From Hyphomicrobium sp. (GTDB taxonomy: Bacteria > Pseudomonadota > Alphaproteobacteria > Rhizobiales > Hyphomicrobiaceae): a stretch of 32,956 nt of DNA. Both the position numbers and the translations under genes were made by a program. Within the stretch, counting starts at the first letter, position 1. Each line of letters opens with the position of its first letter. The notes beneath the pieces are model-generated. The model saw nothing but the letters and a program-made list of their open reading frames with translations, had not been told where the DNA came from and did not search any database. Shown here in pieces: positions 8,488 to 17,093 of the stretch. Location of the stretch: positions 1-32,956 of the forward strand of contig NZ_JADZBI010000064.1 in NCBI RefSeq assembly GCF_020852195.1. Direction: 5' to 3'.

Positions 8488-8498
8488 GGGTGTGTCGC

Positions 8499-10739
8499 TC
8501 AATTCAGCGAGATCGAGCCGAACAGGCGGACGCTGGCGCCGGGCAAGAGCACGTCCTCGCGGCGCTTGAAGGAAGCGTGGTTCAAGACCTCGTCGTCGGC
8601 CAGGTTCTCGCCTTTGAGGCCGATGGTGACACCCGGCGTGGTACCCTCGCCAGGTACCGTATAGCTCACCTCGGCCGAGACCAGCGTGTAGCCCGGAGTT
8701 TTGATCTCGTTGAGCCCGATTTTGTCCTGATCGAAGGCGTGAAGCACGCCGGCACGCGCGAACCAGTTGGCATCCCGGTAGTAGAGGCCGCCGCCGAGAC
8801 GGTGAGGAGGAATGCGCGGCACATTCTCGCCGCCCTCGAACTCGGCGCGCACGAAATCGTACTGGCCGTCGATGCCCCAGATGCCGCGCCAGATCGGCGC
8901 CACGTCATACTGGAAGGCGAGCTCCGCGCCGTAGAACCTGGCGTCGCGCTGCTGGAAGAAGGCGAGGTCGAACGCATGATCGTGCCCGCCGCCGCCTCCA
9001 CCGCCGGCCGCCTCGCAATGGAACTCGCCGCCGGCCTCGGCCTCCGGATCGCACTCGCGATCCGTGAGCTGGCGGTAGATGAACCCATCGTACCAGGTGT
9101 GGTAGGCGGAGACATCGAAACGGAATGCGCCCGTCGCCTTCTTGAGCCCGGCTTCGATCGTCGTCGCCTTCTCGACGTCGAGGAACGGATTGCCGACCTC
9201 GAAAGTGCCGGTCGCCTCGTGCATGCCCTTGGAGAACAGCTCAGCCGCGTCCGGCGCACGCTCGACATACTGCCCAGTCAGACGGGCGACGGTGTCCGAG
9301 GGAAGCTGGTAGAGCACGCCCAGGCTGGCGCTCGTCGGCGTGAAGCTGCGCTCACCGGCGAAGCCTGTCGGAAGGAAATGATCTGGATCGCCCGGGTCCT
9401 CCGAGAAATCCTGCCAGCCGCTGCCGTCGACCGTCGTATGCTCGATGCGTGCGGCGGCTTGCAAGCGCAGCGCGGGCGTCAGGGCCAGCTCCTCGAACCA
9501 GAACGCGGCAAAGCTGTCCGTCTCGGCCGGCTCGAGCAGCGATTCACCCTCGAAGCTCTGGCCACGCGTCTTGCGGTGCCCCCAGTGTGCGCCGATGGCG
9601 CCCGTGAACTCGCCAAGCGCCGTGCCGACGGGCAGATGCTGGATCTCGACGCGCGCCTCCTGCTCCTTGTTGGTGAAGCGTGAGCCGACCTCGAACTCGT
9701 CCTCGTGGTCGGGATCGTGGATCGCAAGCTCGTCGTGCGCGTAGTCGGAGGCGCCGAACCAGAAGCGGATCGCATCCATGCCGAAATCACGCACGCGCCA
9801 CTCGCCCTTGGCCAGCACCTTGTCCTGAACGAGGTCGATGCGCGGTAGGACACCCTCCTCGGCTTCCTCGCCGGGGATGCCGTAGAGGCTCTCGACGCGC
9901 GCGAAGGCAACGCCAATGAAGCCGTCGCTGCCGATCAGCGATGCGCCTACCGAGCCGCCCTCGCTTTCGACGAAGCTGTTGACGACCGTCCCACGCGGCG
10001 AGTCGTAGTCGTCGGCATCGCGGCGGAAGCCGTCGGCGTGGACCGCAAATCCGCTGCCGCCGGCCGTAACCTTGAACGACCCGTCGCCGCCGTCGTCGAC
10101 CGAGGTGTAGCCGCCGCTCACCCTGCCGCTGAGGCCGCCTTTCGGAATGTACGTCGGGATGCGCTGGTTCTCGACGGCCACTACGCCGCCGATGGCCTGG
10201 GAGCCGTAGCGCAGCGTCGCCGGGCCGCGCACGACCTCGACGCGGTCCGCGACGTTGGGATCGATTGGGACGGCGTGGTCCTCCGATATGGCGGCGACGT
10301 CGTGGGTGCCGATGCCGTTCTCCTGAGTGCGCACGCGGTAGCTGTCGAGGCCGCGGATGATCGGGCGGTTAGCCCCCGGCGCGAAGGTGGTGGAGGAGAT
10401 GCCGGGCTTGTCGTCCAGCGCATCGGTGATGGTCGCCCCGCTCTCGGACGCGATCTCGCGCTCGGTCGCGACGGTGACGGACGCGAAGGTGTGGTCGCTG
10501 AAATCGAGTGCCGTGCCGGGCGGGATCGCGGGCTCCTCGGCGGGGATGTCGGCAGGGACGGCGGCCTGGGCCGCGCCTGCGCCTTTCGCCTGCCTGGGCC
10601 GTTTCGGTTTGACGATGGGGCTCGGGGTCGTGACCTCGATGGGTGGCAGCTCGGTGGCGGGCTGCGCGGCCGTCTGCTGGGCGATGGCCGGCGATAGCGC
10701 GACAGCGAGGAGCGCGGCCAATGCTGCGGCCCGCTCCAT
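8499..10739 (-). CDS. TonB-dependent outer-membrane receptor, ZnuD-like
   Basis: From the ATG at 10739 the product has 746 residues with a signal peptide (MERAAALAALLAVALSPAIA). A Pro/Lys-rich linker follows, then a plug domain and a 22-strand barrel ending in ...SVRLFGSISLN. The plug motif ISEDHAVPIDPNVADRVEVV leading to GPATLRYGSQAIGGVVAVENQRIP closely resembles that of ZnuD, the neisserial zinc receptor. A Gly/His-rich loop with GGHDHAF and two Cys (about residues 555-590) could bind metal. Zur-box-like sites lie upstream, which supports zinc as substrate, but this is inference. No clear ribosome site precedes the ATG, and an in-frame extension reaches 10988. Confidence 0.88.
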   Translation of the reverse strand: MERAAALAALLAVALSPAIAQQTAAQPATELPPIEVTTPSPIVKPKRPRQAKGAGAAQAAVPADIPAEEPAIPPGTALDFSDHTFASVTVATEREIASESGATITDALDDKPGISSTTFAPGANRPIIRGLDSYRVRTQENGIGTHDVAAISEDHAVPIDPNVADRVEVVRGPATLRYGSQAIGGVVAVENQRIPTYIPKGGLSGRVSGGYTSVDDGGDGSFKVTAGGSGFAVHADGFRRDADDYDSPRGTVVNSFVESEGGSVGASLIGSDGFIGVAFARVESLYGIPGEEAEEGVLPRIDLVQDKVLAKGEWRVRDFGMDAIRFWFGASDYAHDELAIHDPDHEDEFEVGSRFTNKEQEARVEIQHLPVGTALGEFTGAIGAHWGHRKTRGQSFEGESLLEPAETDSFAAFWFEELALTPALRLQAAARIEHTTVDGSGWQDFSEDPGDPDHFLPTGFAGERSFTPTSASLGVLYQLPSDTVARLTGQYVERAPDAAELFSKGMHEATGTFEVGNPFLDVEKATTIEAGLKKATGAFRFDVSAYHTWYDGFIYRQLTDRECDPEAEAGGEFHCEAAGGGGGGGHDHAFDLAFFQQRDARFYGAELAFQYDVAPIWRGIWGIDGQYDFVRAEFEGGENVPRIPPHRLGGGLYYRDANWFARAGVLHAFDQDKIGLNEIKTPGYTLVSAEVSYTVPGEGTTPGVTIGLKGENLADDEVLNHASFKRREDVLLPGASVRLFGSISLN

Positions 10740-10792
10740 CAAGCCGGCCAAGGAGGGGGGAAGGAGCGCGACGGACGATACCCTCTTTTCTT

Positions 10793-10813
10793 GGATGTTA
10801 TAGTATCTTATCC
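10793..10813 (-). promoter_or_regulatory. Zur-box-like site 54 bases upstream of the ZnuD-like receptor
   Basis: The plus strand reads GTTATAGTATCTT at 10798-10810, 10 of 13 matches to GTTATAnTATAAC. It sits inside an interrupted GGAT...ATCC inverted repeat (10793-10813). On the gene's strand the same bases include TATAAC, a plausible -10 element, so a bound repressor would block transcription. Confidence 0.5.
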
Positions 10814-10991
10814 ATTTGGCGGCAGAACTTTGCCGGTCGGGCTGCGCGGACCGCAGTATCCGCACGGGAGCGAAGGCGGTCGGGGTCTGTTGCGCGCCGG
10901 TTTCGACAGGGCGCGTCGCGCTTCCATCGCTCTGTAGTTGCCAGAGACCGCTCTCAAACTTCGCCACTCTCGACATGGGGACCCTCAATTC

Positions 10992-11011
10992 CGGATGTTA
11001 TACTATCCGGA
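10992..11011 (-). promoter_or_regulatory. Second Zur-box-like site upstream of the receptor
   Basis: GTTATACTAT at 10998-11007 repeats the core of the site at 10798, with 10 of 13 matches to the Zur-type core. It is framed by a perfect CCGGAT/ATCCGG inverted repeat (10992-10997 and 11006-11011). It lies about 255 bases upstream of the receptor ATG. TATAAC on the minus strand again makes a possible -10. Confidence 0.45.
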
Positions 11012-11357
11012 TTAAGGGATCTCCGTTCGTGACGCAATCCGGCTCACGCAACGGGGTTCATCTCTCGCCTAAGGCGTGGCGGCAGGGGCACAGGTGCAAG
11101 GCGGCGTTGGGCCGGGACCAGAGATCGAAGCATGGCACTTCTTCACGTCCGCGCGAAAGGCGGCTTCGCCACGACGAGGCGGGCCATCAGGGCCACGTGC
11201 CGTCGGTCGGGAAACACGCCCTGGATGGCCGGGTGTCGATGCGAAGCATCGCTCCGCGATGACCCGGGCCATGGCGTGAGGGAGAGGCCCTGCCTTAAGC
11301 CAAACTGAACAGGCTCCATGCCGTCCGCAGCGCACGCCTGGCGCAGCGGCTCGCCCC

Positions 11358-12383
11358 TCACACGGGCGGCGGGTTGCGCTCGGCGAAGAACCGCTGATGC
11401 CAATAGGGATAGGGGAGCGTAACGGCGCTTGCGGCGTCCAGCTTCGCGATCTGCTCCGGAGTGAGGCTCCAGCCGACGGCGCCGAGATTCTGGCGCAACT
11501 GCTCCTCGTTGCGGGCGCCAATGACGACGGTCGAGACGGTCGGGCGCTGCAGCAGCCAGTTCAGCGCGACCTGGGGTACGGACTTGCCGGTCTCGGCCGT
11601 CACCTCATCCAGGGCATCGACCACCGTGTAGACGTGCTCGTCTTCGACCGGCGGGCCGCTGTCGGCCGTCGCATGCAGGCGGCTCGTGGCCGGCAGCGGC
11701 TGGCCGCGGCGGATCTTGCCGGTCAGGCGCCCCCAACCGAGCGGACTCCAGACCACCGCGCCGACACCCTGGTCGAGGCCGAGCGGCATCAGCTCCCATT
11801 CGTAGTCGCGGCCGATCAGCGAGTAGTAGGTCTGGTTGGCGACATAGCGCGGATAGCCGTAGCGGTCCGCTATCGCCAGCGACTTCATCAGATGCCATCC
11901 GGAGAAGTTGGAGACGCCGGCATAGCGGATCTTGCCCGCGCGCACGAGATCGTCGAGCGTGGATAGCGTCTCCTCGACAGGCGTGCGGGCGTCGAAGCCG
12001 TGGAGCTGGAACAGGTCGATGTAGTCGGTGCCGAGACGCTTGAGTGCGGCCTCGCAGGTCGCGATCAGATGATGGCGTGACGAGCCTACGTCGTTCGGCC
12101 GGTCGCTGAAGCGAAAGGTGGCCTTGGTCGAGATCAGCACGTCGTGGCGACGGCCCTTGATCGCCTCGCCCAGGATCTTCTCGGATTCCCCGCTCGAATA
12201 GACGTCGGCGGTGTCGAACATAGTGAGGCCGGCGTCGAGGCAGATGTCGACCAGGCGCCGCGCCTCGCTGACGTCGGTGTTGCCCCAGGCGCTGAACAGC
12301 GGGCCCTTGCCGCCGAAAGTGCCGGCGCCGAAGCTCAAGGCCGGAACCTGGAGGCCGGACGCACCAAGATAGCGATATTCCAT
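11358..12383 (-). CDS. Aldo/keto reductase
   Basis: The 341 residues match the AKR family: a cytoplasmic NADPH-dependent (alpha/beta)8 barrel that reduces aldehydes or ketones. The catalytic tetrad is readable as Asp/Tyr in FDTADVYSSGESE (about 56-68), Lys in ISTKATF, and His in DLFQLHGFD. NPPPV ends the protein, and the NADPH-binding end is represented by TVVIGARNEEQLRQNL. The ATG at 12383 follows GAGGAG at good spacing. A copy of the dispersed repeat lies 63 bases upstream and probably supplies its promoter. The substrate cannot be told from sequence. Confidence 0.9.
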   Translation of the reverse strand: MEYRYLGASGLQVPALSFGAGTFGGKGPLFSAWGNTDVSEARRLVDICLDAGLTMFDTADVYSSGESEKILGEAIKGRRHDVLISTKATFRFSDRPNDVGSSRHHLIATCEAALKRLGTDYIDLFQLHGFDARTPVEETLSTLDDLVRAGKIRYAGVSNFSGWHLMKSLAIADRYGYPRYVANQTYYSLIGRDYEWELMPLGLDQGVGAVVWSPLGWGRLTGKIRRGQPLPATSRLHATADSGPPVEDEHVYTVVDALDEVTAETGKSVPQVALNWLLQRPTVSTVVIGARNEEQLRQNLGAVGWSLTPEQIAKLDAASAVTLPYPYWHQRFFAERNPPPV

Positions 12384-12445
12384 CGGGCTTACTCCTCAAT
12401 GCAGGAAATTCGATCGACTGCAGCGGTCGCGGCCGACCTTTTTGA

Positions 12446-12497
12446 TGAGACCGATGATTCACGCTTCGGACTGATAGGGTCCGAAGCGATCATGGTC
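12446..12497 (+). repeat. Dispersed palindromic repeat, copy B
   Basis: This 52-base element differs at one base from copy C (28627-28678). CGCTTCGGAC (12462-12471) and GTCCGAAGCG (12479-12488) form a 10-bp stem with a seven-base loop; ATGAT/ATCAT and GACC/GGTC extend the symmetry. It reaches the stop codon of the mrp-like gene (12497-12499). On the minus strand TAGACC (12499-12494) and TATCAG (12476-12471), 17 bases apart, resemble a -35/-10 pair pointing at the aldo/keto reductase. Confidence 0.85.
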
Positions 12498-14032
12498 TAG
12501 CGCGACAATCCCTTGGCCTTCAGCTCGGCGAGGTACTCGGCCCAGCGCTTGTCCTTCTGCAGCGACAGCATGTGCAGGTAGGACCATGTGAAGAGGCCGG
12601 TGTCGTGCCCGTCGTCGAAGACGATGCGCACCGCATAGTTGCCGACGCCGCGCAGCTCGCGGATCTTGACGCTCTTCTTCCCGGCGACGGTGACGCGCTG
12701 CTCCTTGGAATGGCCCTGCACCTCGGCAGAGGGGCTCAGCACGCGCAGGAACTCGGCCGGCAGCTCGTGCTCGTCGCGGGTCGCGAAGGCGACGCGCAGC
12801 GCCTCGCCGCCGTGGACGATCTCAAGCTTCGGCGGCTTCATGCCCCGGCCCGTCGCCTTCTCGAGCTCGGCCCATGCCCTGGCGGCGATCTCGCGGAAGG
12901 CTTGCGCGCTCGGACTCTCGGGGGCGGTGGCCGTGACCGGGCGGCCGGCGTCGGACGTCTCCCGCACCTCAATGGTGAGCGGCACCTCGCCGAGGAACGG
13001 AACGCCGAGCTTCTCCGCTTCGGCCTTGGCGCCGCCATGGCCGAAGATGTCGTAGCGCGCGCCGGTGTCGGGGGCGATGAAGTAACTCATGTTCTCGACG
13101 ATGCCGAGCAGCGGCACGTTGACCTTGCGGAACATGGCAAGGCCCTTGCGGGCATCGATCAGGGCGAGGTCCTGCGGCGTCGAGACGATGACGGCGCCGG
13201 CCAGCGGCACCTGCTGCGCAATGGTGAGTTGCACGTCGCCCGTTCCGGGCGGCATGTCGATGACCAGCACGTCGAGATCGCCCCACAAGACCTCGCGCAG
13301 CATCTGGTTCAGCGCGCCGACCACCATCGGGCCGCGCCAGACGATGGGCGTACCTTCGTCCACCATGAAGCCCATGGACATGGCCTTGAGGCCGTAGCCC
13401 TCCATGGCCGCGAGCTTCTTGCCGCCGGCCTCGGCGGGCTTGCCGGGGATGCCGAGCAGGCGCGGCTGCGAGGGGCCGTAGATGTCCGCGTCGAGGATGC
13501 CCGCCTTGAGACCTATGGCCTGGAAGCCCAGCGCGAGGTTGACGGCGACCGTCGACTTGCCGACGCCGCCCTTGCCGGAGGCGACGGCGACGATGTGCTT
13601 CACGCCGGGCACACCCTGCGTCTGGCGAACCTGCGCCGTGGCAGGGCCTGGCGAAGGACGGTGCGCGGCGTCGCCCGCGGTGCCGCGTGCGCGCGCCTCC
13701 GTCACGCGCGGATGCTCGCGCCCGTTGCTAGATGCGGCGGCCTGGGGGGCGGGCCGAGGCCGCGCCTGCGCCGCCTGGCCAGGATCCGCCTCGGCCGTCA
13801 GCACGGCGACTACGCCCGCGACGCCCTCGATCTCGCGCACGACCTTCTCGGCGGCGCCGCGCAGGGGCTCCAGCTCCTCGGCGCGCGCGGCCGGGACCGT
13901 GATCGAAAAGTAGACGCGGCCGTCCTTGATCAAGATATCAGACACGAGGCCGAGATCGACGATGTTGCCGTCGAGATCCGGGCCCTTGACGCGCCGCAGC
14001 CGTTCGACGACTTCTGCCTTCAAGTCGGCCAT
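12497..14032 (-). CDS. Mrp/NBP35-family P-loop ATPase with N-terminal MIP18-like and C-terminal DUF971 domains (HCF101-like)
   Basis: From the ATG at 14032 (GGAG nine bases before) the product has 511 residues. Residues 1-80 form a DUF59/MIP18-like domain, 85-140 a Pro/Ala-rich linker, and 145-395 the ATPase with the deviant Walker A SGKGGVGKS (152-160), DADIYGPSQPRLLG and VIDMPPGTGD. Residues 400-495 are a DUF971 domain ending in FDDGHDTGLFTWSYLHML. This order is that of plant HCF101, which hands [4Fe-4S] clusters to targets. Where many Mrp proteins have CPxCG, this one has APDTG (320-324), and no cysteine occurs anywhere. It probably still acts in Fe-S or cofactor assembly, but direct cluster binding through its own Cys is impossible. 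Confidence 0.9.
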   Translation of the reverse strand: MADLKAEVVERLRRVKGPDLDGNIVDLGLVSDILIKDGRVYFSITVPAARAEELEPLRGAAEKVVREIEGVAGVVAVLTAEADPGQAAQARPRPAPQAAASSNGREHPRVTEARARGTAGDAAHRPSPGPATAQVRQTQGVPGVKHIVAVASGKGGVGKSTVAVNLALGFQAIGLKAGILDADIYGPSQPRLLGIPGKPAEAGGKKLAAMEGYGLKAMSMGFMVDEGTPIVWRGPMVVGALNQMLREVLWGDLDVLVIDMPPGTGDVQLTIAQQVPLAGAVIVSTPQDLALIDARKGLAMFRKVNVPLLGIVENMSYFIAPDTGARYDIFGHGGAKAEAEKLGVPFLGEVPLTIEVRETSDAGRPVTATAPESPSAQAFREIAARAWAELEKATGRGMKPPKLEIVHGGEALRVAFATRDEHELPAEFLRVLSPSAEVQGHSKEQRVTVAGKKSVKIRELRGVGNYAVRIVFDDGHDTGLFTWSYLHMLSLQKDKRWAEYLAELKAKGLSR

Positions 14033-14215
14033 GCCATCTCCTGGTTCTTCATGGGCGGCGGGCGCTCCCGGCGGCTGCCGCACCCCCGGCCAGCCCTACG
14101 TCCTGGGCCGCATTACCGCAAGGTGGGTTTCTCCGGAGTTCTCCCCCTCGGCCCTTTCGGATATAGGAAGGCAACCGATGCTCCGCCACAGAGACAGGAG
14201 CACGAGGGAGGACGC

Positions 14216-14830
14216 ATGAAGGGACTTCTGGCCTTGAGCCGCCTGATCGATCGGATCACGCGCATGATCGGACGCTCGGCGGCCTGGCTGATCGTGGCCG
14301 CCGCCGTCATCAGCGCCGGCAATGCCGTCGTACGCAAGGCTTTCGACTGGAGCGCGAACTCCCTGCTCGAAATCCAATGGTGGCTGTTCGCGATGGTGTT
14401 CCTGCTGGCCGCACCCTGGACGCTGGCCGTCAACGAGCACATCCGTATCGACGTCGTGAACAGCCGGCTCTCCGACTTCAAGCGCAACGTCATCGAACTC
14501 GTCGGCCATGCGCTGTTCCTGCTGCCGGTGGCTGCGATGGTCATCTACACATCCTGGCTCTTCTTCATCTCCTCCTACGCGCAGAACGAGCAGTCGCCCA
14601 ACGCCGGCGGGCTGCCGCTCTGGCCGATCAAGGCTCTGATCCCGATCGCCTTCGCATTGCTCTTCGCGCAAGGCGTCTCGGAGCTAATCAAACGCGTCGC
14701 CATCATGCGCGGCGAGCTCGACGAGCGGACGGGGCATGGCGGCTATCACGAGGCGGTGGTGGCGGCAGGCGCCGATCTTACACACGACGCAGGCGGGGGG
14801 ACCTCGAAGCCCGAGGGTGACGCACGATGA
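14216..14830 (+). CDS. TRAP transporter small permease (DctQ family)
   Basis: This is the small membrane subunit of a tripartite ATP-independent periplasmic transporter. The ATG at 14216 follows GAGGGAGG. The 204 residues have four membrane segments and the family pattern NSLLEIQWWLFAMVFLLAAPWTL (about 43-65) followed by NEHIRIDVV. LPLWPIKALIPIAF marks the last segment. The C-terminus has an unusual polar tail. The large permease begins 55 bases downstream with its own ribosome site, so they form an operon. The substrate is unknown because the binding protein is missing from the window. Confidence 0.92.
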   Translation: MKGLLALSRLIDRITRMIGRSAAWLIVAAAVISAGNAVVRKAFDWSANSLLEIQWWLFAMVFLLAAPWTLAVNEHIRIDVVNSRLSDFKRNVIELVGHALFLLPVAAMVIYTSWLFFISSYAQNEQSPNAGGLPLWPIKALIPIAFALLFAQGVSELIKRVAIMRGELDERTGHGGYHEAVVAAGADLTHDAGGGTSKPEGDAR

Positions 14831-14885
14831 GCCGGGCAATGGGGGACACAAAAGGGTACGGCCGAGACAGGGGGACCCGCGGCAC

Positions 14886-16820
14886 ATGACGGCGTTTCTG
14901 GCTCAGAATCTGGCGCCGATCATGTTCGCGTCGCTGGTCTTCTTCCTGCTTCTCGGCTATCCGGTGGCATTCTCTCTCGGCGCGGTCGGGCTCGCGTTCT
15001 TCTTCGTGGGCGTGGAGCTCGCGCCGCATTCGAACGGCGCCATCACGCTCTCCTGGCACCTCCTGCAGTCCATGCCGGGGCGCATCTTCGACGTGATGCG
15101 CAATGACACGCTGCTCGCCATTCCCTTCTTCACCTTCATGGGACTGATCCTCGAGCGCTCCGGCATGGCGGAGGATCTGCTCGAGACCGTCGGACAACTG
15201 TTCGGCACGGTGCGCGGCGGGCTCGCCTACGCGGTGGTCTTCGTCGGCGCGCTGCTGGCAGCGACGACGGGCGTGGTGGCGGCGAGCGTCATCGCGATGG
15301 GCCTGATCTCGCTGCCGATCATGCTGCGCTATGGCTACGACCGGCGTCTCGCCTCCGGCGTCATCGCGGCGTCCGGCACGCTAGCGCAGATCATCCCGCC
15401 GTCGCTGGTGCTCATTGTGCTCGCCGACCAGCTCGGCCGCTCCGTCGACGACATGTACAAGGCGGCGCTCCTGCCCGGCCTCATGCTGGCGAGCCTCTAT
15501 GCCGCCTATGTTTTCATCATCTCGCTGATCTATCCGGCGGCCGCGCCCGGACTGCCGGCGGAGGACATCCATAACCGCGAGGCCGACGGCTCGCGCGGGC
15601 TCCTGTCGCTCGGCGTGCTGGCCTTGCTCTCGGCGGCCTTCGCGGCCTGGATGATGCACGGCTCGCAGTATGCGGGCATCGACCGCGGCATCCTCTCCCT
15701 GGCCTGGGGGATCTCGTTCGCGCTCGTCGCCGCACTCGCCAACCGGGCCCTGATCCTGCTTTCGGGGCGGAGCCTGCTCTCGACCATCGCCGAGCGCGTC
15801 ACCTTCGTCATGGTGCCGCCGCTGCTACTCATCTTCCTCGTGCTCGGCACCATCCTCGTCGGCCTCGCAACGCCGACGGAGGGCGGCGCCATGGGCGCGG
15901 TCGGTGCGCTGGCGCTGGCCGCCGCCAAGCGCTACAGCGACAACGACGTGCGGCGCTTCAACTTCCAGATCGTGCGCCAAGCCGCCGAGGCGACGGCGAA
16001 GCTCGCCGCGTTCGTGATGTTCATCCTGATCGGCGCCAGAATCTTCTCGCTCACCTTCTACGGCGTCAACGGCCACATCTGGGTCGAGCACCTCATGACC
16101 TCCATGCCGGGCGGCATGTACGGCTTCCTGATCATGGTCATGGTGCTGATCTTCATCCTGGCGTTCTTCCTCGACTTCTTCGAGCTCTGCTTCATCCTGG
16201 TGCCGCTCCTGAAGCCCGCCGCCGAGGCCATCTTCCGCGTCTCGCCCGAGGCCGTGGCCATCGCAAAGACCTTCGGCTTCGCCGTCATCAGCGCCACCGA
16301 CGCATCGGGAGCGGTGACCGAGACGGTGGCGGACGTGACTCCGTTCGTGATCTGGTTCGGCATCCTGCTCGCCGTCAACATGCAGACGAGCTTCATGCAT
16401 CCGCCGTTCGGCTTCGCGCTTTTCTACTTGCGCAGCGTGGCGCCGCGCGAGACCTACCGCGACAAGGTCACGGGGCGGCTCATGGCGCCCGTCAGGACGT
16501 CCGAGATCTACTGGGGCGCGGTGCCGTTCCTCTGCATCCAGCTCCTCATGGTGGCGCTGCTCATCGCGATGCCGTCGCTGGTCATGAGCAAGCCGGAGGC
16601 GCGCAAGACGCGGCCCGTGCCGGAGATCTCCTCGACGACGTCCACGCGGCCGGCGCCCGCGACGACCGACGGGCATGGCTTCGCCGTTCCGCCCTCGCCG
16701 CCTCCGATGGACGGCGCCCCCGACGTACCCCTCAGTGGAGCCGGCGCGCCGACGCTCGACATGCGCGAGCTGCCAAGCTTCACCGCACCCGAGCGCGCTT
16801 TGCCGCGCCTGCCGCCGTGA
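14886..16820 (+). CDS. TRAP transporter large permease (DctM family)
   Basis: The 644 residues from the ATG at 14886 (AGGGGGAC upstream) form the ion-coupled channel subunit, with about 12-14 membrane segments. Family segments include FFTFMGLILERSGMAEDLLETV (79-100), the VVAASVIAMGLISLPIMLRYGYD stretch, ASGTLAQIIPPSLVLIVLAD, and LATPTEGGAMGAVGALALAAAKR. It is longer than the common 420-450-residue DctM, with an expanded central part as in the mannitol/chloroaromatic-type group. The C-terminal 80 residues (after MSKPEARKTRP) are Pro/Thr-rich and probably unstructured. No substrate-binding protein gene adjoins it here. Confidence 0.93.
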   Translation: MTAFLAQNLAPIMFASLVFFLLLGYPVAFSLGAVGLAFFFVGVELAPHSNGAITLSWHLLQSMPGRIFDVMRNDTLLAIPFFTFMGLILERSGMAEDLLETVGQLFGTVRGGLAYAVVFVGALLAATTGVVAASVIAMGLISLPIMLRYGYDRRLASGVIAASGTLAQIIPPSLVLIVLADQLGRSVDDMYKAALLPGLMLASLYAAYVFIISLIYPAAAPGLPAEDIHNREADGSRGLLSLGVLALLSAAFAAWMMHGSQYAGIDRGILSLAWGISFALVAALANRALILLSGRSLLSTIAERVTFVMVPPLLLIFLVLGTILVGLATPTEGGAMGAVGALALAAAKRYSDNDVRRFNFQIVRQAAEATAKLAAFVMFILIGARIFSLTFYGVNGHIWVEHLMTSMPGGMYGFLIMVMVLIFILAFFLDFFELCFILVPLLKPAAEAIFRVSPEAVAIAKTFGFAVISATDASGAVTETVADVTPFVIWFGILLAVNMQTSFMHPPFGFALFYLRSVAPRETYRDKVTGRLMAPVRTSEIYWGAVPFLCIQLLMVALLIAMPSLVMSKPEARKTRPVPEISSTTSTRPAPATTDGHGFAVPPSPPPMDGAPDVPLSGAGAPTLDMRELPSFTAPERALPRLPP

Positions 16821-16922
16821 GCCACCTCATGATAGCGCGCGCGGCGGTGACGGTCGATGCGTCATGCGGTGATAAGTTTCGCAACACGTCGTGGGGCCGT
16901 TCCGCAACAGTGGCCGCGCCGG

Positions 16923-16938
16923 TTGTGAGGCGTCACAA
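16923..16938. promoter_or_regulatory. Operator-like inverted repeat upstream of the ygjP-like gene
   Basis: TTGTGA-GGCG-TCACAA is a perfect 6-base inverted repeat with a four-base spacer, in a locally AT-richer stretch 156 bases before the next start codon. The half-sites look like those of CRP/FNR-family regulators, but the spacer is two bases shorter than a CRP site. Confidence 0.35.
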
Positions 16939-17093
16939 TTTCATACTGGAGATGCGCTTCACTCTCTTGCTAAGTGAGACTTAGGTCGAACGCGGCTCCA
17001 AGCGCCAGTGAGACGGTCGGGAGCAGCACAACCCGTCACATCCATCGCCGCGTTTCGCGTCTCCAAAATCTGCGCGTGTTCCGAAAGTCATTC

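Larger units (their letters stand above)
10740..11357. other. Gene-free region upstream of the receptor gene
   Basis: I see no convincing gene here. The frame upstream of the receptor start stays open but crosses both Zur-like sites and shows no family resemblance. The region includes two Zur-box-like sites (10798-10810 and 10998-11010) and a stretch around 11185-11275 rich in short inverted repeats. The 3' end of the aldo/keto reductase gene is at 11358. Confidence 0.55.

Noticed and set aside
12572-14215. Long plus-strand frame running through the mrp-like gene into the TRAP small permease.
   Set aside because: It is antisense to a gene with clear domains; only the part from the ATG at 14216, with its own ribosome site, has family resemblance.
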